Part shown: positions 8,231-17,185 of the stretch, in pieces | Layout of the letters: every line of letters begins with the position of its first letter | How positions within the stretch are numbered: the first letter of the stretch is position 1 | Assembly (NCBI GenBank): GCA_038230335.1 | Contig: JBBRNL010000005.1 | Coordinates: forward strand, 272,087 to 336,086 | DNA length: 64,000 nucleotides | DNA from: JBBRDU01 sp038230335 | GTDB lineage: Bacteria > Verrucomicrobiota > Verrucomicrobiia > Chthoniobacterales > UBA10450 | Reading direction: 5' to 3' | Notes under the pieces: model-generated | What the model saw: the letters and a program-made list of their open reading frames with translations, nothing else | What the model was told of the DNA's origin: nothing | Databases searched by the model: none | Made by a program: the position numbers and the translations under genes

Positions 8231-9320
8231 CATCCTAAAACCGCGCCCGGCCGTGGAAAGAATGACTGCGTACGCGCCGCCCACCGCCGGTCGGGCCGGC
8301 AAGCTGCGGCTCGACTTCAACGAAAACACGGTGGGCTGTGCGCCGGCCGTCCTGGCTTTTTTGCACGAGAAGCTGGATGCAGAAACGCTCGCTATTTATC
8401 CCGAATATGGCGCGGCTCGGGCCGAGTTAGCGGCGCACTTCGGTGTGCCTCAATCCGAACTGCTCTTGAGCAACGGAACGGACGAAGCCATTCAGCTTTT
8501 GATCAACACCTACGTCGATGCTGGAGACGAGGTGATCATTCTGGAGCCTTCCTACGCCATGTATCGTTTCTATGCCGAGCTGGGCGGTGCGCGCATCCGG
8601 GAAGTTCATTATCGCGCCGGCACACTCGCATTTCCTTTGGACGAATTGCTGGAAGCCATGAGTGACCGGACACGTGCGGTCTTCATTTCAAATCCGAATA
8701 ATCCGACCGGGACGGCCGTCGCACTGGACGTGGTCGAACAAATCGCCAGGCACGTTCCATCCGCCGCAGTGCTGGTGGACGAAGCTTATTACGAATTTTG
8801 TGGGGTGACGGCACTGCCCTTACTCGACCGTTGTAGGAATCTTTTCGTTAGCCGAACTTTTTCGAAGGCATACGGAATGGCCGGGATGAGGTTGGGATGT
8901 CTTTTATCCAATGATCGAAATCTTGCCTTCGTCGGCAAAGTGCATTCGCCTTATAGCGTGAATATTCTGGCCGCCCTGGCGGCCCGCGCTGCGATCCGGG
9001 ACGCCGGTTATGTCGGGCGCTATGTGAAGGAAGTTTTGGCAGCTCGGGAAACTCTTAGCCACGGTCTCAAGGCAATGGGCATCCCTTTCCATAACAGTGC
9101 GGGCAACTTCTTGCTGATCGAAATGGGCGACGACGCGGTTGGCGTGCGTACGGCACTGAGCGCCGCAGGCGTTCTCGTGCGCGATCGCGGCCGCGAGATC
9201 AAAGGATGCGTCCGGGTAACGGTCGGCACGCAGGAGCAGATGGAACGGTTTCTCGACGTCCTGCGAATGATCTGGCCCAAAGCGGATCAGGAAGGAACGG
9301 AAAGGCCGCTCCAGTCATGA
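8223..9320 (+). CDS. hisC: Histidinol-phosphate aminotransferase
   Basis: 365 residues, fold-type I PLP aminotransferase. SNPNNPTGTAV, VDEAYYEF and SRTFSKAYGMAGMRLG (PLP lysine in FSKAYG) identify the HisC branch, supported by the operon. It converts imidazole acetol-phosphate to histidinol-phosphate using glutamate. It overlaps hisD by 8 bp and the following HAD gene by 4 bp (ATGA). Confidence 0.95.
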   Translation: MDDILKPRPAVERMTAYAPPTAGRAGKLRLDFNENTVGCAPAVLAFLHEKLDAETLAIYPEYGAARAELAAHFGVPQSELLLSNGTDEAIQLLINTYVDAGDEVIILEPSYAMYRFYAELGGARIREVHYRAGTLAFPLDELLEAMSDRTRAVFISNPNNPTGTAVALDVVEQIARHVPSAAVLVDEAYYEFCGVTALPLLDRCRNLFVSRTFSKAYGMAGMRLGCLLSNDRNLAFVGKVHSPYSVNILAALAARAAIRDAGYVGRYVKEVLAARETLSHGLKAMGIPFHNSAGNFLLIEMGDDAVGVRTALSAAGVLVRDRGREIKGCVRVTVGTQEQMERFLDVLRMIWPKADQEGTERPLQS

Positions 9321-9988
9321 AAGGACGCTCGATTTTGATTTTCGACATGGATGGAGTCCTCGTTGATGTGCGCGCGTCTTATCTTGCGAGCATCGCTGTG
9401 ACGGCTCAGCATTTTACAGGGAAACTGCCGGCTCCGGAGATCATCGAAGAATACAAGGAGGCGGGAGGTTGGAACAATGACTGGGCGCTCACGCACAAAA
9501 TCATTCGGGAGGCTGGCTGCGCGGATGTTTCGTATGAAGACGTGGTGGCTGCCTTTCAATCCTTCTTTCTCGGCCCGAAAAACGACGGCTTGATTACCCG
9601 GGAGAAATGGATTCCGGCCAACGGATTGCTCGACCGGCTCGCCCAGAATCATCAGCTCGCCATTTTTACAGGCCGTCCTCGAGAGGAAGCCAAGCTCACG
9701 CTTCGTCGCTTTGCTCCGACCGTTGTGTGGGATCCGATCATTGCCGAGGAAGATGTGCTCAACCCGAAACCCGCACCCGATGGTCTTAGAGCGATCGCGT
9801 CACGACAGTCCGGAGCGCAACTGACCTACGTGGGGGATAATGTGGACGACGCGCGCAGTGCGCGTTCGGCGGGTGTCCCGTTTATCGGAGTGGCTGGATT
9901 GCAACAAACGTCGTTAACACGATTGCTGCGGGAAGAAGGCGCGAAGGCCGTCATCGCGGACGTGAATGAAATAGGGGAGGTGGTCTAA
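9317..9988 (+). CDS. HAD-superfamily phosphatase in his operon (candidate histidinol-phosphatase)
   Basis: 223 residues from ATG at 9317 (ATGA overlap with hisC). The frame extends upstream to 9206, but inside hisC and without homologous sequence. HAD motif I is IFDMDGVLVD, motif II IFTGRPREEA, motif III lysine in LNPKPAPDG, motif IV YVGDNVDDARSA; a helical cap lies between I and II (subfamily IA). The histidine pathway needs a histidinol-phosphate phosphatase between HisC and HisD, and no other candidate is in the operon. That assignment is therefore likely from context but not proven by sequence. Confidence 0.8.
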   Translation: MKGRSILIFDMDGVLVDVRASYLASIAVTAQHFTGKLPAPEIIEEYKEAGGWNNDWALTHKIIREAGCADVSYEDVVAAFQSFFLGPKNDGLITREKWIPANGLLDRLAQNHQLAIFTGRPREEAKLTLRRFAPTVVWDPIIAEEDVLNPKPAPDGLRAIASRQSGAQLTYVGDNVDDARSARSAGVPFIGVAGLQQTSLTRLLREEGAKAVIADVNEIGEVV

Positions 9989-10575
9989 TGCGAAAAGCTA
10001 TGGTTAAGCGGATCACGAAAGAGACGCAGATCTCCGGTCTCCTCTGTTTGGAAGGGAAAGGTCGCTACAACATTTCGACCGGTATTCGCTTCCTTGATCA
10101 CATGCTTGAGCTGTTTGCCCGGCACGGAGGATTCGACCTTGAATTGCGGGTCATCGGGGACCTTGATGTGGACCAGCATCATACAGTCGAGGACACCGGC
10201 ATTGTGCTTGGTCAACTTTTCGCGCGCGCCCTGGGCGATCGGGTTGGAATCAATCGCGCCGGGTATTTTGTTCTACCCATGGACGAAACCCTCGCGGTGG
10301 TGGCGGTCGATTTGGGGGGGCGCACCGCCGCCGTCTACGACGATCGGGTTCGGGCGCGCATGGTGGGTGGGCTGACGGTCGAGCTGCTTCCCGATTTTTT
10401 CGCGGCCTTTGCTCAACACGTGCAGGGCAACGTGCACTTGAAAATTTTGTACGGCCGCTCCAGTCATCACAAGATTGAGGCCCTCTTCAAGTGTTTCGCC
10501 CGGGCCATGCGCTACGCCTCTTCGAAGGATGAGCGACTGAAGGAACAGTTGCCTTCGACCAAGGGGTTGTTGTGA
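9988..10575 (+). CDS. hisB: Imidazoleglycerol-phosphate dehydratase
   Basis: 195 residues, the monofunctional form without an N-terminal phosphatase domain. FLDHMLELFARHGGFDL, DQHHTVEDTGIVLGQ, PMDETLAVVAVDLGGR and SSHHKIEALFKCFARA contain the paired HHxxE manganese sites. It dehydrates IGP to imidazole acetol-phosphate. The start overlaps the HAD stop by one base (TAATG). Confidence 0.97.
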   Translation: MRKAMVKRITKETQISGLLCLEGKGRYNISTGIRFLDHMLELFARHGGFDLELRVIGDLDVDQHHTVEDTGIVLGQLFARALGDRVGINRAGYFVLPMDETLAVVAVDLGGRTAAVYDDRVRARMVGGLTVELLPDFFAAFAQHVQGNVHLKILYGRSSHHKIEALFKCFARAMRYASSKDERLKEQLPSTKGLL

Positions 10576-11186
10576 TCTCCATCCTCGATTACGGCGCGGG
10601 TAATCTTCGATCCGTGGAAAATGCGTTCGATCAAATCGGTTCTTCCTACGAGGTCATTCGTGATCCTGTTGCGTTAGGAAAAAGTTCCCGAATTGTTTTG
10701 CCCGGGGTAGGAAACTTTGGCCAGATGATGAGAGCCCTGGATACGTTAGGCCTGCGTGAGACTCTGCGCGACCGCATCATGAGCGGTCTTCCTTTTCTCG
10801 GGATTTGTCTCGGTTTGCAGGCCTTGTTTGAGGGCAGCGCCGAAGCCCCCGAGTGCATCGGACTCGGTATTTTAGCCGGTGAGATCGAGCGCTTTCCAGT
10901 CGACGCGCGCGTTCCGCATATGGGCTGGAACGACATTACGAACGTCAACCGTTCGCGTCTGGTCGACGCCACAGGCGGCGATCGCTATCTGTACTTTGCC
11001 CATAGCTATTTTGCCCCGGTCCGGCCGGAAACGACGGCTACCTGCACTTACGGCGAGGCTTTTACGGCCGTGCTGGAGCGCGACAATATTTTCGCTGTGC
11101 AGTTTCATCCCGAAAAATCGGGCCCGGTGGGGCTGGCCCTGCTTCGTCGCTTCGCCGATCTGCCGGACGGCGTTTCGTTAGACTGA
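10572..11186 (+). CDS. hisH: Imidazole glycerol phosphate synthase, glutaminase subunit
   Basis: 204 residues from a GTG start inside the hisB stop (GTGA). Class I glutamine amidotransferase: ILDYGAGNLRSVENAF, nucleophile cysteine in FLGICLGLQALFEG, and the His-Glu pair in QFHPEKSG. It supplies ammonia to HisF. It ends 1 bp before hisF. Confidence 0.97.
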   Translation: MISILDYGAGNLRSVENAFDQIGSSYEVIRDPVALGKSSRIVLPGVGNFGQMMRALDTLGLRETLRDRIMSGLPFLGICLGLQALFEGSAEAPECIGLGILAGEIERFPVDARVPHMGWNDITNVNRSRLVDATGGDRYLYFAHSYFAPVRPETTATCTYGEAFTAVLERDNIFAVQFHPEKSGPVGLALLRRFADLPDGVSLD

Positions 11187-11187
11187 G

Positions 11188-11955
11188 ATGCTGGCAAAAA
11201 GGATCATCCCGTGTCTAGACGTCGACGCCGGTCGGGTCGTGAAAGGTGTGAACTTTGTCGGCCTGACTGATGCGGGTGACCCGGTGGAGCTGGCGCGTCG
11301 TTATAACGAAGAGTCGGCCGACGAGATAGTTTTTCTGGATATCACTGCCTCCAGCGACGGGCGCGCTATTTTGACGGATGTGGTGACTCGCACGGCGCAG
11401 CAGGTGTTCATCCCCCTGACGGTGGGTGGCGGAATCCGCTCGGTGGCTGATGCGCGCCAGATTCTCCGGGCCGGCGCAGACAAGGTAAGCGTCAATACCG
11501 CAGCGGTGCGACGCCCCGAATTGATTGGGGAGCTCAGCCAGGAATTTGGATCGCAGGCGGTGGTTGTCGCGATCGATGCCCGACGCACCTCGCCCGGAAA
11601 TTGGAGCGTGCATACAAAGGGCGGACGCGTGGACGAGGGAATCGATGCGATCGAGTGGGCGAGGTCAGTCGCTGAGCGGGGGGCGGGCGAAATACTTCTC
11701 ACCTCGATGGATACAGACGGCGTGCAGACTGGCTTTGACTGTGAATTGGTCCGTACGGTTTCGCGGGCGGTGCGAATTCCGGTGATCGCGTCTGGCGGAG
11801 CGGGGGACTCTCGGGATTTCGAGCGAGTCTTCACCGAAGGCGAAGCGGACGCTGCTCTGGCCGCTTCGATTTTTCATTTCGACACTTGCACCATCGGCGA
11901 GGTGAAACGCCATCTTTCCCAATGCGGAATCAGCGTGCGCGGATTCGGCCCATGA
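11188..11955 (+). CDS. hisF: Imidazole glycerol phosphate synthase, cyclase subunit
   Basis: 255 residues, a TIM barrel. The N-terminal AKRIIPCLDVDAGRVVKGVN includes the catalytic aspartate (CLD); the second is in VVVAIDARRTSPGNW; the phosphate-binding strands TVGGGIRSVAD and IASGGAGDS are clear. It forms IGP and AICAR from PRFAR with ammonia from HisH. The stop overlaps hisA by 4 bp. Confidence 0.97.
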   Translation: MLAKRIIPCLDVDAGRVVKGVNFVGLTDAGDPVELARRYNEESADEIVFLDITASSDGRAILTDVVTRTAQQVFIPLTVGGGIRSVADARQILRAGADKVSVNTAAVRRPELIGELSQEFGSQAVVVAIDARRTSPGNWSVHTKGGRVDEGIDAIEWARSVAERGAGEILLTSMDTDGVQTGFDCELVRTVSRAVRIPVIASGGAGDSRDFERVFTEGEADAALAASIFHFDTCTIGEVKRHLSQCGISVRGFGP

Positions 11956-12644
11956 TTATTCCGTGCATTGATTTGATGGATGGCGTGGTTGTCCAGCTCG
12001 TACAGGGTCGGGTCAAGGCGCTGGAGGCGGGAGATCCTCTCGCCATGCTGGAACAGTTTTCGGGTTTCCCCTGCATCCAGGTAATCGATCTCGATGCTGC
12101 GACCGGTCGCGGATCAAATGAAGAGATAGTTCAGCAGCTCGCGGGCAGGGCGCGGATCCGCGCTGGCGGAGGAGTGCGCACGATCGAGAAGGCGCGAAGG
12201 CTCCTCGACTGCGGTGTCGAGAAAGTGGTTATGGGAACGGCCGCTTTCACGGCGGAGGATATCAATCTCGATTTTCTTCAGGAGCTGATCTCGGCCGTGC
12301 CAAAGGAAGCGATTCTCATTGCGCTCGATTCGAAGGCCGGGCGAGTCGTGGTAAAGGGTTGGCGAGAATCTCTTCACATCACGGCTGAACAGGTTATCCG
12401 CAAACTCGAGCCTTTTTGCGGTGGCTTCCTCTGCACCTATGTAGACAAAGAGGGAATGATGGAAGGAACGGACCTGGATTGGTTTCGAAAACTGCGGGAG
12501 TCCACCGCGCTCGAACTGACAGCGGCCGGGGGAATCAGTTCCTACGAAGAAATCCAGGCGCTCGCGCAGCTCAAAATCCACTCTGCCTTGGGCATGGCCG
12601 TTTACACCGGCCGACTCGACCTCAAGCGGCTTGCCGCCATGTAG
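11952..12644 (+). CDS. hisA: ProFAR isomerase (HisA), slightly divergent
   Basis: 230 residues from ATG at 11952 (ATGA overlap with hisF). First catalytic aspartate in IIPCIDLMDG, phosphate motif RAGGGVRTIEKA, second aspartate in IALDSKAGRVVVKGW, late strand TAAGGISSYEEI. The usual T-D/E-I-x-(R/K)-D-G stretch reads TYVDKEGMMEGTD: the threonine is kept but DG is EG, reminiscent of the eukaryotic-type HisA. The amino-acid sequence is shorter and less conserved than HisF. It is the last gene of the operon, followed by a hairpin. Confidence 0.9.
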   Translation: MIIPCIDLMDGVVVQLVQGRVKALEAGDPLAMLEQFSGFPCIQVIDLDAATGRGSNEEIVQQLAGRARIRAGGGVRTIEKARRLLDCGVEKVVMGTAAFTAEDINLDFLQELISAVPKEAILIALDSKAGRVVVKGWRESLHITAEQVIRKLEPFCGGFLCTYVDKEGMMEGTDLDWFRKLRESTALELTAAGGISSYEEIQALAQLKIHSALGMAVYTGRLDLKRLAAM

Positions 12645-12663
12645 GGCGCGCTTGCTCCGAGCG

Positions 12664-12695
12664 CCTGCCGCGAGGGGAACTCGCGGCAGGTCTTT
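12664..12695 (+). terminator. Hairpin after the his operon
   Basis: Perfect 11-bp stem CCTGCCGCGAG / CTCGCGGCAGG (12664-12674 with 12680-12690) with loop GGGAA, followed by TCTTT. It lies between the converging hisA and the minus-strand gene ending at 12712 and probably ends both transcripts. The T-tract is short. Confidence 0.65.
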
Positions 12696-12711
12696 GGAAT
12701 GGTGAATCGCT

Positions 12712-13251
12712 CTACGGTTTAGGCGAAGCCGATGCTGAAGCGGCGGGCGAGGCGTTTGGGGATGTCGACCCCGCGGCGGCCGCTTTGGCCGCCTTTTTTT
12801 CTGCCCGCTTGGCTTTGCGTGCGTCGTCGGCCGCTTTCTCTTGCTCGGTGGGCGGTCCGACTTTCACGGTCTTTGCCATCAAAGTTCCATCCGCTTCCTT
12901 CCAATAGGATCCGCGAACTTCTTCTTTTTCTACGACATCCTTCATCGTGGCGGGCGCACCCGTCTTCGTGATAACGCTCTGGTCTGAGATCTTAAAGACA
13001 CGGGTCTTCGCTTTTCCCGCGATCGTGAAAGTTTTTGCTTTGGCATCGACGGCCGAGACCATGCCATGGAACGGAATGACGCGAACCATCTTTGCCCCGG
13101 GTGATGCGGACGGTGATGCATTGGCGGCAGATGACGCGCTGGCGGCGGGCGACGGCGATGCTTTCTTTTTGCCAAATGCCGGAGAGGGCGTCATTCCGAA
13201 GAGGACGGCGGCGGCGCAGCAGAGCGCGGTCACGTATGTGGTGTGTTTCAT
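12712..13251 (-). CDS. Secreted Ala/Ser/Pro-rich protein with a small beta (OB/DUF5666-like) core
   Basis: 179 residues. Signal peptide about 1-26 (MKHTTYVTALCCAAAVLFGM then SPAFG). A low-complexity KKKASPSPAASAS linker follows, then a central domain about residues 55-125 (GMVSAVDAKAKTFTIAG, VFKISDQSVITKTGAPA, DGTLMAKTVKVG) that resembles small secreted OB-like domains such as DUF5666. A Lys/Ala-rich tail comes next and then Ser/Pro/Ala. Function unknown. A shorter protein of the same design is at 62972-63313. Confidence 0.7.
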   Translation of the reverse strand: MKHTTYVTALCCAAAVLFGMTPSPAFGKKKASPSPAASASSAANASPSASPGAKMVRVIPFHGMVSAVDAKAKTFTIAGKAKTRVFKISDQSVITKTGAPATMKDVVEKEEVRGSYWKEADGTLMAKTVKVGPPTEQEKAADDARKAKRAEKKAAKAAAAGSTSPNASPAASASASPKP

Positions 13252-13387
13252 ACTTTTAATGGGCTTTCTGTGAGAGTTGGTTGACTTTGGGTAAGAGGAC
13301 GAAGCGAGGCTTCGTCTTTGCTGGGAACTGGTTTATCAACTCGCGCCGCGGTACGCAACCTTGCGTTGCGAGCGCCTGGCTAGGCCG

Positions 13388-13834
13388 TCAGGGGCGATGA
13401 CTGGACCAGTGAACTGCGCGAATGCGCCAGCCTGATTCGGTTTTCGTGAGGATGGTCAGTTCGACTCCGACACTGTTCACATCGTGGCCCTCAAATTTTC
13501 CGGTAGTGTGACTGGTGGCCGTTGTCCAAGCGGCCGCGCCTTCCTGGTGCACCGCAAAATCGGAGCTCGTGCTCTGGGTCATCCTGGCAAAAGCAATATC
13601 TTGAGCCAGGTGTTCGCGCGCATACTCGTCTCGCGTTTGCTCCGCACCGCTTTCCAGAATCACGGCGTCGGGTGCGAGTAGTTCCATCACGGCCGCTTTA
13701 TCGCCTTTCGTCAGCGCTTCGTGGAAGTGCTGGACAGTCGCCGAGATCGCCGCGACGTCCGGTGCAGTCGATTGAGCGAACGCCAGAATCGGAGAGAGCG
13801 CGAAGCAGATCGCTGTGATGGTCGATCTCTTCAT
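13388..13834 (-). CDS. Exported DUF4440/SnoaL-like (NTF2 fold) protein
   Basis: 148 residues from ATG at 13834, which overlaps the multicopper-oxidase stop by 4 bp; the frame is open further upstream but has no signal there. Signal peptide MKRSTITAICFALSPILAFA. The mature part (VAAISATVQHFHEALTKGDK, LLAPDAVILESG, WRIRAVHWSSHRP) is the cone-shaped NTF2-like DUF4440 fold. It is likely periplasmic. Its coupling to the oxidase suggests it accompanies copper handling, but no catalytic residues can be assigned. Confidence 0.8.
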   Translation of the reverse strand: MKRSTITAICFALSPILAFAQSTAPDVAAISATVQHFHEALTKGDKAAVMELLAPDAVILESGAEQTRDEYAREHLAQDIAFARMTQSTSSDFAVHQEGAAAWTTATSHTTGKFEGHDVNSVGVELTILTKTESGWRIRAVHWSSHRP

Positions 13835-15111
13835 GACTGTCCGGCACTCGCCGCTGGGCCGGCCACTGTCCCTGGCGGATTTTGATACCAACCCGGGTCG
13901 TCGTAGTTCGTGATCCCGTCACGGATTTTGAGGATGGTAAACATTCCGCCCATATCGATCGGACCGAACTGTCCCGTGCCTGTCATCATGGGCAGAGTAT
14001 TTTTGGGTCCGGGCATCATCTTCGCCATTTCCGACATGCCGCTCCCGCCGTTGCTGCCCATCGCCATGTAACCGGGTACCAGTTTGCCGATCTGGCCGGA
14101 AACGCCTTGCTGATTTACGCCGATGACGTTCGGGACGGCATGGCCCATGGCGTTCATGGTGTGGTGATTCTTATGGCAATGAAATGGCCAGTCGCCCGGA
14201 TTATCGGCGACGAACTCGACGGTTCTGGTTGTGCCGGGTGGCACATTCATCGTTGTCTCAGGCCACCATGCCGATTTGGGAATTTGCCCGCCGTCGGTTT
14301 CCACCACCCACCAGCGATGGCCGTGGAAGTGAATCGGATGGCTGTCCATGCTCAGGTTGGCAAAACTGACGCGCACCCGGTCGTTTAGTTTTGCCACCAG
14401 CGGCGCGGTGCCCGGCCAGACCCGGCTATTGAAGGTGAAGAGATTGAAATCCGTCATGATGTTCGGATTGGGCGTGGAGCTTCCCGGTTCGATGGCCCAT
14501 TCCTGCAAGAAAATCAGAAAGTGCCGATGCACCGGTTCGGGATACCCATTCTTAGGATGGATAACGAAGAAGCCCTGCATCCCCAGCGCCATCTGAATCA
14601 TTTCGTCAGAATGCGGGTGATACATCTGCACACCATGTTGCTTGAGGGTGAATTCGTAAACGTAGGTCTCGCCCGGAGGGATGTGCTTTTGGGTCACACC
14701 GCCGACCCCGTCCATCCCGTTAGGCAAAATAACGCCATGCCAGTGCGCCGTGGTTGGTTCCGGGAGCTTGTTCGTGACGAATATGCGGACGCGATCTCCT
14801 TCGACCGCTTCGATGGTCGGTCCCGGTGTCTGTCCATTGTAACCCCAGCAGTTCACGATCATGCCGGGCGCGAACTCCCGTTTCACGGGCTCCGCGATCA
14901 GACGGAACTCCTTTACACCTCCCACCATGGTCCAGGGCAGGGATGATCCGTTAGGGGTTACGACCGGATTGTAGCCCGAATTAGGCGTGGGACTGCTGGC
15001 TACCGGCGATTGATTCGCGATCACCTCGGCTCCGCGAGCAATACGACTTACAATGGCGGAACCACCAAGGAGGGCCGCCGTTCCGGAAAAGAATTTACGT
15101 CTTGAGATCAT
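13831..15111 (-). CDS. Tat-exported multicopper oxidase
   Basis: 426 residues. Twin-arginine signal ISRRKFFSGTAALLGGSAI. Copper ligands are visible: HWHGVILPNGMDG and YHPHSDEMIQ (type 2/3), HPIHFHGHRWWVV, and HCHKNHHTMNAM (type 1 site, HCH-x3-H-x4-M). The C-terminal region is Met/Gly-rich, which in Cu(I)-oxidising enzymes aids copper binding. Probably a periplasmic cuprous oxidase protecting against copper. It lies 15 bp after the TolC-like gene in a metal-resistance operon. Confidence 0.92.
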   Translation of the reverse strand: MISRRKFFSGTAALLGGSAIVSRIARGAEVIANQSPVASSPTPNSGYNPVVTPNGSSLPWTMVGGVKEFRLIAEPVKREFAPGMIVNCWGYNGQTPGPTIEAVEGDRVRIFVTNKLPEPTTAHWHGVILPNGMDGVGGVTQKHIPPGETYVYEFTLKQHGVQMYHPHSDEMIQMALGMQGFFVIHPKNGYPEPVHRHFLIFLQEWAIEPGSSTPNPNIMTDFNLFTFNSRVWPGTAPLVAKLNDRVRVSFANLSMDSHPIHFHGHRWWVVETDGGQIPKSAWWPETTMNVPPGTTRTVEFVADNPGDWPFHCHKNHHTMNAMGHAVPNVIGVNQQGVSGQIGKLVPGYMAMGSNGGSGMSEMAKMMPGPKNTLPMMTGTGQFGPIDMGGMFTILKIRDGITNYDDPGWYQNPPGTVAGPAASAGQS

Positions 15112-15125
15112 AAGCGCGCCTTGAG

Positions 15126-16523
15126 TTAGTGGGTGGGTTTGACTTCTTTCGAGGAAGAGGAGGAGAACGAGGACGATTGCGGAGAAAGCGAGCCTCCCAC
15201 GGCCCGCTCCAAATCGGCGCGGGCGATCCAGTAGTCGCGCAGCGCGTCGATGTAGCCGCGATCGGCCGCTAACTGATTTTGTTTGGCCAGGAGAAGATCG
15301 TAGGCGCCTTTCAACATCGCGTTGTAATGCTCGAGCGTGAGGTCCAGGACCCTCGTCCGCTCAGGGATCAGCTCATCGCGGTAGTAGAGGGCGAGATCCT
15401 TTTTGGCCAGCAGCCGATCGCGCGCTTCCCTTACCTGCGAGCGGATGTCGATGGCCTGCGCTTCGAGCCGGCGTTCCGCCTGGCGAAGCTGCGCCTGCAG
15501 TTTTGCGATCCGACCCTGCCCATGATTGAAGACCGGCAGTTCGAGGCGCAGCGTTGGCCCCGTCACGCGTTGCCCGTCCGTGCCACGTTCTGTATCGACT
15601 CCAAACTCAATGGCACCAATGTAGCGATAGGTCTTCGTTAACCCGAGGCTTTGCACCACCGCACCCAACTCGGCTTTGGCTGCCGCCAGATCCAGACGCT
15701 GCGCAATCGCCATGGTTTCGAGACGATCGACCGGAACACTCTTGCCCGGGATGGAAGGGAGTTCGCCCGCAATTTTCCACTGCGTGTCCGGTCCCCACAC
15801 TCCCAGTAATCGATTCACTCTCTCGCGATCGCTCCGCATCTCCGCCGTGATCTCGGTCGCATCCGCCCGGGCTTGCGAGTAGCTCGCCTGTTGGTTGGCG
15901 AGTTCCAAATCGTTGATTGTGCCGCCTTCGTGTTGACGCTGGGCAAACTCGAGGGCGGCAATGTTCGTCTCTCCAAGTGCTGTGAGACGCGAAGACAACT
16001 GCTGCTTTGCTTGTAATGTGTAGAACGCCGTCTTTACTTCAGACGCGAGTCTAAGGACGGCGTCGCCGACGCGAAGCTTGGCGCGAGCTAATTCGTTAGC
16101 GGCCACTTTTTTACGCAGCGGAATAAGGGCTAAATCGAGGAAATCTTGCACGATTGAGAACTCGAGGTTGGTTCCGGAAGGAGGTCGATCGGGGAAACGC
16201 GCGCTCACATCGAAGCTTGGATTTTTGAGTAAGCCTGCTTCGGTGAGGTCCGCGTTGGCCACGCCGATCTCCTCAAACGTGGCTTGCAGTTCACGGTTGT
16301 TGAGTAACGCAACCTGGACCGCTCGATCCGCCGTCAGAACACCGCGGAGCAGCGCGTGAACCGTCTGAGAAATTTCGGCATCCGCTGCGGCGTCCTTGCG
16401 CCATTCAACGCGTTTATCAATTCGCCCGTGAATGGTGGATTGAAGATCTTCAACCGATGCACGGCTCGCGCTCCAGGCGCTCGGAGCCAGCGCCAGCACG
16501 AACAATAGAGACAAATATTTCAC
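15126..16523 (-). CDS. TolC-family outer-membrane efflux channel (CusC/CzcC-like)
   Basis: 465 residues from GTG at 16523, overlapping the previous stop (GTGA) and giving a clean signal peptide (VKYLSLLFVLALAPSAWS); longer starts lie inside the neighbouring lipoprotein gene. Two OEP-type repeats of long helices are visible (LTADRAVQVALLNNRELQAT, LELANQQASYSQARADATEI, LDLTLEHYNAMLKGAYDLLL). The C-terminus ends in a serine-rich stretch. The matching membrane-fusion and RND subunits are not in the window. Confidence 0.88.
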   Translation of the reverse strand: MKYLSLLFVLALAPSAWSASRASVEDLQSTIHGRIDKRVEWRKDAAADAEISQTVHALLRGVLTADRAVQVALLNNRELQATFEEIGVANADLTEAGLLKNPSFDVSARFPDRPPSGTNLEFSIVQDFLDLALIPLRKKVAANELARAKLRVGDAVLRLASEVKTAFYTLQAKQQLSSRLTALGETNIAALEFAQRQHEGGTINDLELANQQASYSQARADATEITAEMRSDRERVNRLLGVWGPDTQWKIAGELPSIPGKSVPVDRLETMAIAQRLDLAAAKAELGAVVQSLGLTKTYRYIGAIEFGVDTERGTDGQRVTGPTLRLELPVFNHGQGRIAKLQAQLRQAERRLEAQAIDIRSQVREARDRLLAKKDLALYYRDELIPERTRVLDLTLEHYNAMLKGAYDLLLAKQNQLAADRGYIDALRDYWIARADLERAVGGSLSPQSSSFSSSSSKEVKPTH

Positions 16524-17185
16524 TGCGGCGTTCCTTCTTTTTTTACCAGCGTCATGCCGCACTTTGGGCATTGCCCCGGCTTAGCTTCGTGGATCTCCGG
16601 ATGCATCACGCAGGTCCAGTAAGCAGCGGTAGCCTGCCCACTTGGTGAGGGGTTCGGAGAAGATTTCCTGGTTGGGTTGCCGGCGTCGGTTTTGGCTTTC
16701 AATTCGTCGGAAACTTTTTTCATTTCATCGGACGTCTTTTTCATCTCCATCTCGACGGCTTCTTTGCTGGCAGGGGATGCAGCCTGACCCCGGGCCGGCG
16801 CTGTCATTCCCTGCATTTTGGAATGATCCATCCCCTCCGGTTGCGACGCGGGAACACCGGCGGGATGTTTGCTCATGTCCATGCCTTTCATCTGCGCGTG
16901 ATCCATCCCTCCCATGCTGCCCATGTCGTGCGACATTCCGCTGTTCTGGAAATCGGAATTGGGCACATCTTTTCGCGCGAGTTGCGCGTTGGTTCGGCGC
17001 GTCATCTCGTCCGTCAGCAATAACCGGTTCGTCCGGGTGCGTGGTGCTTCCTGAGCTTGGACGCTTGCGGGATGATCCGCCGGTAGCGGTGTGGGCTCGA
17101 ATTTCGTTGCGCATCCGGCCAGCGCCAGCAGTGCCAGCAGGATCAACGGTTTCTGTCCGATAGTCCCGTTAAGATTTGTGTTCAT
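16520..17185 (-). CDS. Lipoprotein with heavy-metal-binding domain
   Basis: 221 residues from ATG at 17185; the long upstream frame (to 17611) runs antiparallel through the neighbour in another frame and is not coding. Lipobox LLALLALAGC. A Met/His-rich middle (GMSHDMGSMGGMDHAQMKGM, then repeated MDHSKMQGM) and a C-terminal heavy-metal-binding motif CVMHPEIHEAKPGQCPKCGM. A heptad-like segment KKTSDEMKKVSDELK lies between. Probably a periplasm-facing copper-binding lipoprotein feeding the oxidase or the TolC channel. Confidence 0.85.
   Translation of the reverse strand: MNTNLNGTIGQKPLILLALLALAGCATKFEPTPLPADHPASVQAQEAPRTRTNRLLLTDEMTRRTNAQLARKDVPNSDFQNSGMSHDMGSMGGMDHAQMKGMDMSKHPAGVPASQPEGMDHSKMQGMTAPARGQAASPASKEAVEMEMKKTSDEMKKVSDELKAKTDAGNPTRKSSPNPSPSGQATAAYWTCVMHPEIHEAKPGQCPKCGMTLVKKEGTPQ

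Noticed and set aside
13298..13316. Hairpin GACGAAGC/GCTTCGTC as a terminator of the NTF2-like gene
   Set aside because: The T-run is on the plus strand, whereas the gene is on minus; no plus gene ends there.
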